This document shows, piece by piece, positions 59,486-64,000 of a stretch of 64,000 bases of DNA. The position numbers were made by a program, and so were the translations under genes. This DNA is from JBAZMA01 sp041649995 (GTDB taxonomy: Bacteria; Omnitrophota; Gorgyraeia; Velamenicoccales; Velamenicoccaceae): NCBI GenBank assembly GCA_041649995.1, contig JBAZMA010000001.1, forward strand, positions 62,001 to 126,000. The letters are read 5' to 3'. Under the pieces are notes generated by a model, which worked only from the letters and a program-made list of their open reading frames with translations, ran no database searches and was not told where the DNA came from. How positions within the stretch are numbered: the first letter of the stretch is position 1; each line of letters starts with the position of its first letter.

Positions 59486-59983
59486 ACGTCAGGACGTTCA
59501 CCTGCAGCGGCAGGCTAGGACGTGCGGACGTGGGACGAAGAAAAACAAACATGCTGCCAAAAGCAAAAAGCGTAAGAGATCTCGAAGTTTATAAATTAGG
59601 TTTTGATACAGCAATGGAAATTTTCGAACTGACAAAGAAATTTCCTATTGAGGAAAAATATTCTTTGATAGATCAAATTCGCAGGTCTTCCAGGTCGGTT
59701 TGTTCTAATCTTTCTGAAGGTTGGCGAAAAAGACGTTATGTTGCCGTTTTTGTTAATAAACTCTCTGATGCAGAGCAAGAAGCAGCTGAAACGCAAACAT
59801 GGCTTGAATTCGCTTTAAAATGTGGATATATCGACCAAGCCGTTTTTGAGAAATTTGACGATAAATACGAGCATATTTTTGCAATGTTAAGCAACATGGA
59901 AAAGAAATCGGAATCTTTTTGTAAATGATGTTACGTCCTTACGTCCAAGCCGCCAAAGCGGCGGACGTCCGAACGTCCTTACG
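59486..59983 (+). mobile_element. second S23 unit with different flanking inverted repeats
   Basis: Left flank 59486-59533 (TACGTCAGGACGTTC, CCTGC/GCAGG hairpin, GGACGTGCGGACGT) is an imperfect inverted copy of the right flank 59931-59983 (ACGTCCTTACGTCC, GCCGC/GCGGC hairpin, GGACGTCCGAACGTCC). The S23 gene lies between them. The repeat family is unrelated in sequence to that of the element at 55045. Confidence 0.6.
59551..59928 (+). CDS. S23/IVP-type four-helix-bundle protein
   Basis: A 125-residue helical protein of the other S23 subtype (SVRDLEVYKLGFDTAMEIFELTKKFPIEEKYSLIDQIRRSSRSVCSNLSEGWRKRRY...KLSDAEQEAAETQTWLEFALKCGYI). The ATG at 59551 is preferred to a GTG at 59530 that lies in the repeat. 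Low GC compared with the flanking sugar genes. It is inserted between the dehydrogenase and epimerase genes, so again within the exopolysaccharide locus. Confidence 0.85.
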   Translation: MLPKAKSVRDLEVYKLGFDTAMEIFELTKKFPIEEKYSLIDQIRRSSRSVCSNLSEGWRKRRYVAVFVNKLSDAEQEAAETQTWLEFALKCGYIDQAVFEKFDDKYEHIFAMLSNMEKKSESFCK

Positions 59984-59984
59984 G

Positions 59985-60016
59985 TCAACCATAAGCTATA
60001 CGCCATAAGCTAAAAG
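59985..60016. repeat. short repeat ATAAGCTATACGCCATAAGCT
   Basis: CATAAGCTATACGCCATAAG is a direct repeat of ATAAGCT 16 bases apart, next to the right S23 flank and just before the epimerase ribosome site. A single arm; its partner was not found. Confidence 0.5.
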
Positions 60017-60028
60017 GGAGTTATTGCT

Positions 60029-61012
60029 ATGAAAAAATACTTGATCACAGGCGGGGCGGGATTTATCGGCTCCAATATCGCTGAAAAGCTCATCCAGAGC
60101 GGGAATTTTGTGCGCGTCCTGGATAATTTTTCCTCAGGCAAAGAAGAGAACCTCGCCTTTGCCGAAGGCTTAGGGCCTGACCAATTTGAACTTATCCGCG
60201 GCGATATCCGCGATAAGGAAGCGTGTTTGAAGGCCTGCGACGGGATGGACTATGTCCTTCACCAGGCCGCGCTTCGTTCCGTCCCCAAATCCCTTAAAGA
60301 GCCTGAAAGCTATAACGAGGTCAATATCGGCGGGACCCTGAACATGCTGCAGGCGGCCTCGCAGAAGAAAGTGATGCGGTTTGTTTTCGCGTCTTCCAGC
60401 TCCGTTTACGGGGATGTGGACCGCTTTCCGGAAAAAGAGGATTTTTATCCGGCCTTGATCTCTCCTTACGCCTTGAGCAAACTGGCGGGTGAATATTACT
60501 GCCGCATCTATTCCGAATTTTTCGGGGTGGAGACGGCGTGCCTGAGGTATTTCAATGTCTTCGGCCCCAAGCAGGCGTTGGATGATGAATACGCGGTCGT
60601 GATCCCCAAATTCATCGATTGCCTTTTGCGCGACCAGCAGCCGCCCGTCTTCGGCACGGGTAAGCAGTCCCGCGATTTTACCTATATTGATAATGTGGTT
60701 TCCGCCAACATCCTGGCCGCCACTATCCCGGGCGTCAAGCATGAGGTCTTTAACGTTGCCAACGGCAGGGACAATACCATCCTTCAGCTGGTGGAGAGCC
60801 TGAACAAGATCCTCGGCAAGAACATAGCCCCGCAATTGCTGCCGGTGAGGGCGGGCGATGTGTTCAGGACGTGCGCGGACATCTCCAGGATATCCAAAAA
60901 GCTCGGTTTCAAACCCCTCGTGAGTTTTGAAGACGGCCTGCGCAGGACATGTGAGTATTTTAAGGCAAAAGCTCAGGTTAATGAAGACAAGGCCAGCTCC
61001 TTAGCTGTTTAG
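60029..61012 (+). CDS. UDP-N-acetylglucosamine 4-epimerase-like (WbpP type)
   Basis: A 327-residue extended SDR protein: ITGGAGFIGSNIAEKL at the N-terminus, YxxxK catalytic pair Tyr147-Lys151 (SPYALSK), and ACLRYFNVFGPKQ, typical of WbpP/GalE-like epimerases. It should interconvert UDP-GlcNAc and UDP-GalNAc (or their uronic acids), acting with the dehydrogenase at 58160 to make acidic sugars for the polymer. AAAAGGGAG precedes the start. Confidence 0.9.
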   Translation: MKKYLITGGAGFIGSNIAEKLIQSGNFVRVLDNFSSGKEENLAFAEGLGPDQFELIRGDIRDKEACLKACDGMDYVLHQAALRSVPKSLKEPESYNEVNIGGTLNMLQAASQKKVMRFVFASSSSVYGDVDRFPEKEDFYPALISPYALSKLAGEYYCRIYSEFFGVETACLRYFNVFGPKQALDDEYAVVIPKFIDCLLRDQQPPVFGTGKQSRDFTYIDNVVSANILAATIPGVKHEVFNVANGRDNTILQLVESLNKILGKNIAPQLLPVRAGDVFRTCADISRISKKLGFKPLVSFEDGLRRTCEYFKAKAQVNEDKASSLAV

Positions 61013-61132
61013 CTGATCAGCTGACTATTTCCGAAATCACGATGGACGAAAGCACGAGAGACGAAAAATCGAAAGCACGAAAGGACGATGAACGTCCTTC
61101 GTCCGAGCGAAGCGGTCGTCCCTCGGTAAAAA
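61004..61132. repeat. short-unit repeats between sugar genes
   Basis: AGCTGTTTAGCTGATCAGCTGA at 61003-61024 (palindromic core GCTGATCAGC) overlaps the epimerase stop; 61040-61090 has ACGAAAG/ACGAGAG-type 7-base units; and GGACGATGAACGTCC plus GAGCGAAGC follow. The palindrome also occurs at 35527. Confidence 0.6.
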
Positions 61133-61140
61133 GGAGCAGC

Positions 61141-62574
61141 ATGGATCACTTGTACGCACTCATACTCGCAGGCGGAGTAGGCAGCCGTTTCTGGCCGTTG
61201 AGCCGGGAATTGGAGCCCAAGCAGTTTCTCCAGTTTATGGGCGACCATTCGCTTCTGCAGCAGACGATCCAGCGCGTCACGCCCCTGATCCCCCCGGAAA
61301 ACATCTATATCATCAGCAATGAACAGTATAAATTTCAGATCCAGCACCAGGTCGCGGGCCTGAAAGTCCCGGCCGCCAACATCATCCTTGAGCCTCAGGG
61401 CAAGAATACGGCCCCGGCCATAGGCCTGGCAGCGGGTTTTATCTACAAGAGAGACCCGGAGGCGGTCATGGCCGTTCTTCCGGCTGACCATCATATCGGA
61501 AAGCCCGAAAAGCTGGTTGGAATACTGAAAAAAGCGGCTGAAGCGGCTTCAGACAAGCGCCTGGTGACCATCGGCATAATGCCGCAGTCCGCGCACACAG
61601 GTTACGGTTACATCAAGACAAAATCCTCAGCCGGCAGGGCGGGGCAGGGCAAGCCTTTGCCTGTTGAGAAATTCGTCGAAAAGCCGGATAAGCAAAAAGC
61701 CGAAAAATTCTTCAAGGACAAAAGGTATTTTTGGAATTCAGGCATGTTTGTCTGGAAGGCGGGCGTCATTCTGGATGAGATCAAGACGCATCTGCCTGAG
61801 CTCTACCGGACGCTCGCGATTTTGAGCCAGCCGAACAGCTTTGACAGCCGTATCTGGGCCAAGATCGCGCCTATTTCGGTGGATTACGGCGTTCTTGAGA
61901 AATCAAAGAATGTCGTTGTTTTCCCCGCCCAGGACCTGGGCTGGAGCGATTTGGGCTCCTGGTCTTCGTATTGCAAGATCTGCGGCAAGGACAAGAGCGG
62001 CAATGTCCTGCAGAATGATTGCGTGGATATCGGGTCCAAGGACATCGCGGTCTTCGGCAAGGGCAGGCTGGTTGCCACCATCGGGCTCAAAGATGTTATT
62101 GTCGTCGATACCGATGACGCGCTTCTGATCTGCCACAAAGACCGTTCCGAAGAAGTCAAGAGCGTTGTCGAACAGATCCGGCAGAACAAGAGGCAGGAGC
62201 ATGTTTCCCACAAGACCGTCAAGAGGCCCTGGGGTCTGTATTCGGTCATCAATATGGGCGACGGGTTCAAGGTCAAGCTTGTTCAGATAGACCCGCACAA
62301 GCGGCTGAGCCTGCAAAAGCACCACCAAAGAAGCGAACACTGGGTTGTCGTGGAAGGAGAGGCCAAGATCACGATCGACAGGGACACCTGTTTTCGCGGC
62401 CCCAACCAGAGTATTTATGTGCCCAAAAAAGGCCTGCACCGCCTGGAGAATGCTACAGACAAGCCGCTCAAAATCGTGGAAGTCCAGTGCGGCGCTTACC
62501 TGGAAGAAGACGATATCGAACGCTTAAGCGACGATTTTAACAGAAAAAAAGAAGTCATCAGTTTTCTGTCTTAA
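61141..62574 (+). CDS. manC: mannose-1-phosphate guanylyltransferase / mannose-6-phosphate isomerase
   Basis: A 477-residue bifunctional AlgA/ManC-type enzyme. The N-terminal nucleotidyltransferase has GGVGSRFWPLSRELEPKQFL (near residue 10) and VEKFVEKPDKQKA; the C-terminal cupin isomerase has VKLVQIDPHKRLSLQKHHQRSEHWVVVEG. It makes GDP-mannose for the polymer and releases pyrophosphate. The ATG at 61141 after AAAAGGAG is used; 33 upstream in-frame codons fall in the repeat region. Confidence 0.95.
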   Translation: MDHLYALILAGGVGSRFWPLSRELEPKQFLQFMGDHSLLQQTIQRVTPLIPPENIYIISNEQYKFQIQHQVAGLKVPAANIILEPQGKNTAPAIGLAAGFIYKRDPEAVMAVLPADHHIGKPEKLVGILKKAAEAASDKRLVTIGIMPQSAHTGYGYIKTKSSAGRAGQGKPLPVEKFVEKPDKQKAEKFFKDKRYFWNSGMFVWKAGVILDEIKTHLPELYRTLAILSQPNSFDSRIWAKIAPISVDYGVLEKSKNVVVFPAQDLGWSDLGSWSSYCKICGKDKSGNVLQNDCVDIGSKDIAVFGKGRLVATIGLKDVIVVDTDDALLICHKDRSEEVKSVVEQIRQNKRQEHVSHKTVKRPWGLYSVINMGDGFKVKLVQIDPHKRLSLQKHHQRSEHWVVVEGEAKITIDRDTCFRGPNQSIYVPKKGLHRLENATDKPLKIVEVQCGAYLEEDDIERLSDDFNRKKEVISFLS

Positions 62575-62613
62575 CGGGGGGAGAGATAGAAACCCTTGCG
62601 GCGGGAATCAGCC

Positions 62614-63498
62614 ATGAAGCTTTTTTACTATCAATCCAGGACGGCGAATAACTTCGGGGATGAACTTAATCCCTGGTTGTGGAATAAGATTTTTCCAAAC
62701 CTCTTTGATAACGATTCTGATGTTCTTGTAACCGGAATGGGCACGATTTTAAACGGCAGGGTCCCGAAGGCCAGAAAAATCATTGTCCTGGGTTCCGGGG
62801 TCGGCTACGGGAAAGCGCCGGTTATTGATGATTCCTGGCATATTTACTGGTTAAGAGGCCCTTTGTCCGCCAGGCAATTGAGGGTATCCGCTGAGCGCGC
62901 CATAACCGATAGCGCTTACCTGATTCCCACATGTCATATCCCGGACAAAAAGAAGGCGTTTGCCCATAGTTTTATGCCTCATATCAGCCAGTCGAAATGC
63001 TGCGATTGGGAGGCTATCTGCGCGGATTTAGGCATGGGGTATATCGATCCGGATTGGGAAACAGGCAAGGTACTTTCCGTTCTGGAGAACACGCAAAATC
63101 TGATCACCGAGGCTTTGCATGGGGCGATCGTCGCGGACGCTTTTCGAATTCCCTGGATGCCTGTTGTGACAAAGGCGTCGATCTTGAGATTCAAATGGGA
63201 AGACTGGTGCGCTTCGATGGATTTGAAATATTCCCCGCTATTTTTATGGCCGCCCTGGAAAGGCGGGCAGGACGGCCTCTTGTGCCGGATGAAACGCGCG
63301 ATGAAGGCCCGGCTCGTGAAGAAGCAGTTAAGAACCATCATGAGCAGGCAAAAGTTCTTTTTGAGCAAGCGGAACATCCACTTAGACAGGATAAGGAGGA
63401 TGGAGGCCAGGCTGGAAGATTTCAGGTCAGACCTGTTGCATCAGGCATTTTTGCCCGGCAGCCGCGTAAAACAAGAGGCCAAGAGCTGTGAGGTTTAA
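62614..63498 (+). CDS. polysaccharide pyruvyl transferase family protein
   Basis: A 294-residue protein: FYYQSRTANNFGDELNPWLW at the start, VLGSGVGYG, RGPLSARQL and ITEALHGAIVADAFRIPWMPV are the hallmarks of the family that adds pyruvate ketals or related groups to polysaccharides. The ATG at 62614 matches the homologue start in form; a TTG at 62596 lies ten bases after GGGGGGAGAG and cannot be excluded. Completes the set of modifying enzymes. Confidence 0.85.
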   Translation: MKLFYYQSRTANNFGDELNPWLWNKIFPNLFDNDSDVLVTGMGTILNGRVPKARKIIVLGSGVGYGKAPVIDDSWHIYWLRGPLSARQLRVSAERAITDSAYLIPTCHIPDKKKAFAHSFMPHISQSKCCDWEAICADLGMGYIDPDWETGKVLSVLENTQNLITEALHGAIVADAFRIPWMPVVTKASILRFKWEDWCASMDLKYSPLFLWPPWKGGQDGLLCRMKRAMKARLVKKQLRTIMSRQKFFLSKRNIHLDRIRRMEARLEDFRSDLLHQAFLPGSRVKQEAKSCEV

Positions 63499-63678
63499 GG
63501 GAGGGCGGCCTTGCTGCAGTTGAGAGTGAATAAAGGATAGGAAATCGTCGATGTTGATACAGAATGGTCATAAGGCCGGTCATAGCGAAGAAACAGGAAA
63601 GAATGTTTTTATTTAAAATAGTTGTTATCAAAAGATAATTTCTTGAATTAGAAGGGAGGGGGAGAATATGGATCACAC

Positions 63679-64000
63679 ATGCTTTATAGATTCCGGCAAG
63701 CTATTAACAGATCATGGTTTGGGCTTTGGACTAAAGAAGTCCTTGGAACTCCCCCTTTGGTTATCAGGGATGGTGAACTGATAATCTTCAGCATGATCTC
63801 CCATTGGGATGTCATGATGTACTTGATCGCGATTAAAACTTTGTATAGACAGTTGGGCCGTGGGAAGATCGTAGTCTTAAATGACGGATCACTTAAAAAT
63901 ACGGATCTTTCTCTTATCAGGGAACATGTCAGGCCTAGGGAAATTATCCATATTTCTGATGTCAGGACAGGGCCCTGCCCAAGCGGGGCTTGTTGGGAAC
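63679..64000 (+). CDS. glycosyltransferase-like protein (3' truncated by the window)
   Basis: An open frame of 107 codons running off the right edge, starting MLYRFRQAINRSWFGLWTKE. It continues LVIRDGELIIFSMISHWDVMMYLIAIKTLYRQLGRGKIVVLNDGSL, which resembles the N-terminal strand and acceptor region of sugar-transfer proteins, followed by LSLIREHVRPREIIHIS. Position in the exopolysaccharide locus supports a glycosyltransferase role, but the catalytic part is outside. An overlapping 37-codon frame starts at 63668. The gap 63499-63678 shows no gene. Confidence 0.5.
   Translation, partial: MLYRFRQAINRSWFGLWTKEVLGTPPLVIRDGELIIFSMISHWDVMMYLIAIKTLYRQLGRGKIVVLNDGSLKNTDLSLIREHVRPREIIHISDVRTGPCPSGACWE

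Noticed and set aside
61042..61140. N-terminal extension of ManC by 33 codons
   Set aside because: The extension is repeat sequence rich in Arg/Glu/Ser and a clear ribosome site stands before the ATG at 61141.
63668..63781. 37-codon frame starting at the ATG right after GGAGGGGGAGA
   Set aside because: It is short, unlike any protein I know, and overlaps a longer open frame with glycosyltransferase-like sequence; kept only as a remark because its ribosome site spacing is better.
1..64000. tRNA and rRNA genes
   Set aside because: I read the intergenic stretches and saw no cloverleaf with a GGTTCRAAT-type arm; the GGTTCGACC stretches at 50.8-52 kb look like T-arms but belong to the palindrome array and lack the rest of a tRNA.

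Overview
The window looks like one contig of a diderm, probably anaerobic or microaerophilic, free-living bacterium. It carries a TonB-dependent receptor, a TolC-type outer-membrane protein and a Wza-type exporter (outer membrane), a membrane pyrophosphatase, FeoAB, two S23/four-helix-bundle genes and many short-unit inverted repeats between genes. This mix, and a coding GC of roughly 55 percent, fits a metagenome-derived lineage such as Omnitrophota. That assignment is an inference from gene content; the window holds no rRNA or tRNA gene. All 55 supported genes lie on the + strand, including two that run off the window ends.

Layout. 1-2800: end of a P-loop/ChaN-like fusion gene and two PilZ genes. 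3000-19610: a glycan-use locus with a GH94 phosphorylase, an ABC sugar importer without its ATPase, two secreted clan-A glycosidases flanking a two-domain carbohydrate-binding protein, a TPR protein, a GH116 glycosidase and a ROK regulator; a LacI regulator follows at 21.4 kb after a coiled-coil membrane protein. 22.4-35.5 kb: a MetE-like protein, a proline-rich secreted protein, a HAD phosphatase, YggT, two CNNM/CorC proteins, a thioredoxin-CcdA fusion, a pyrophosphatase, a YgiQ radical-SAM protein and FeoAB. 35.5-43.6 kb: a PP-loop tRNA thiolation-type enzyme, a zinc ribbon, then a CsoR-controlled CusCBA copper/silver efflux operon ending in a YHS protein. 43.7-50.8 kb: an IscR-like regulator and a sulfur/Fe-S group (NifU-C, LarE, IscS, TonB receptor, MnmA, NadA). 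50.8-52.0 kb: a REP-associated tyrosine transposase between palindrome arrays. 52.4-64.0 kb: an exopolysaccharide locus (HTH regulator, Wza, chain-length protein, ExeA-type ATPase, BY-kinase, undecaprenol kinase, nucleotide-sugar enzymes, pyruvyl transferase, glycosyltransferase start).

The strongest unexplained signals are non-coding. (1) A structured leader of about 100 nt occurs three times, upstream of the carbohydrate-binding protein (11.8 kb), the chain-length protein (53.6 kb) and the BY-kinase (56.5 kb), with compensatory base changes in two stems; a reduced copy lies at 56.65 kb. (2) One S23 gene sits exactly between 26-bp terminal inverted repeats, and an internally deleted copy of the same element lies 2 kb away, which suggests a small mobile element. 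(3) Short-unit inverted repeats have become part of coding sequence in at least three places, including the signal peptide of a glycosidase. Together these suggest that sugar scavenging and capsule production share post-transcriptional control and that small palindromic elements actively reshape this genome.
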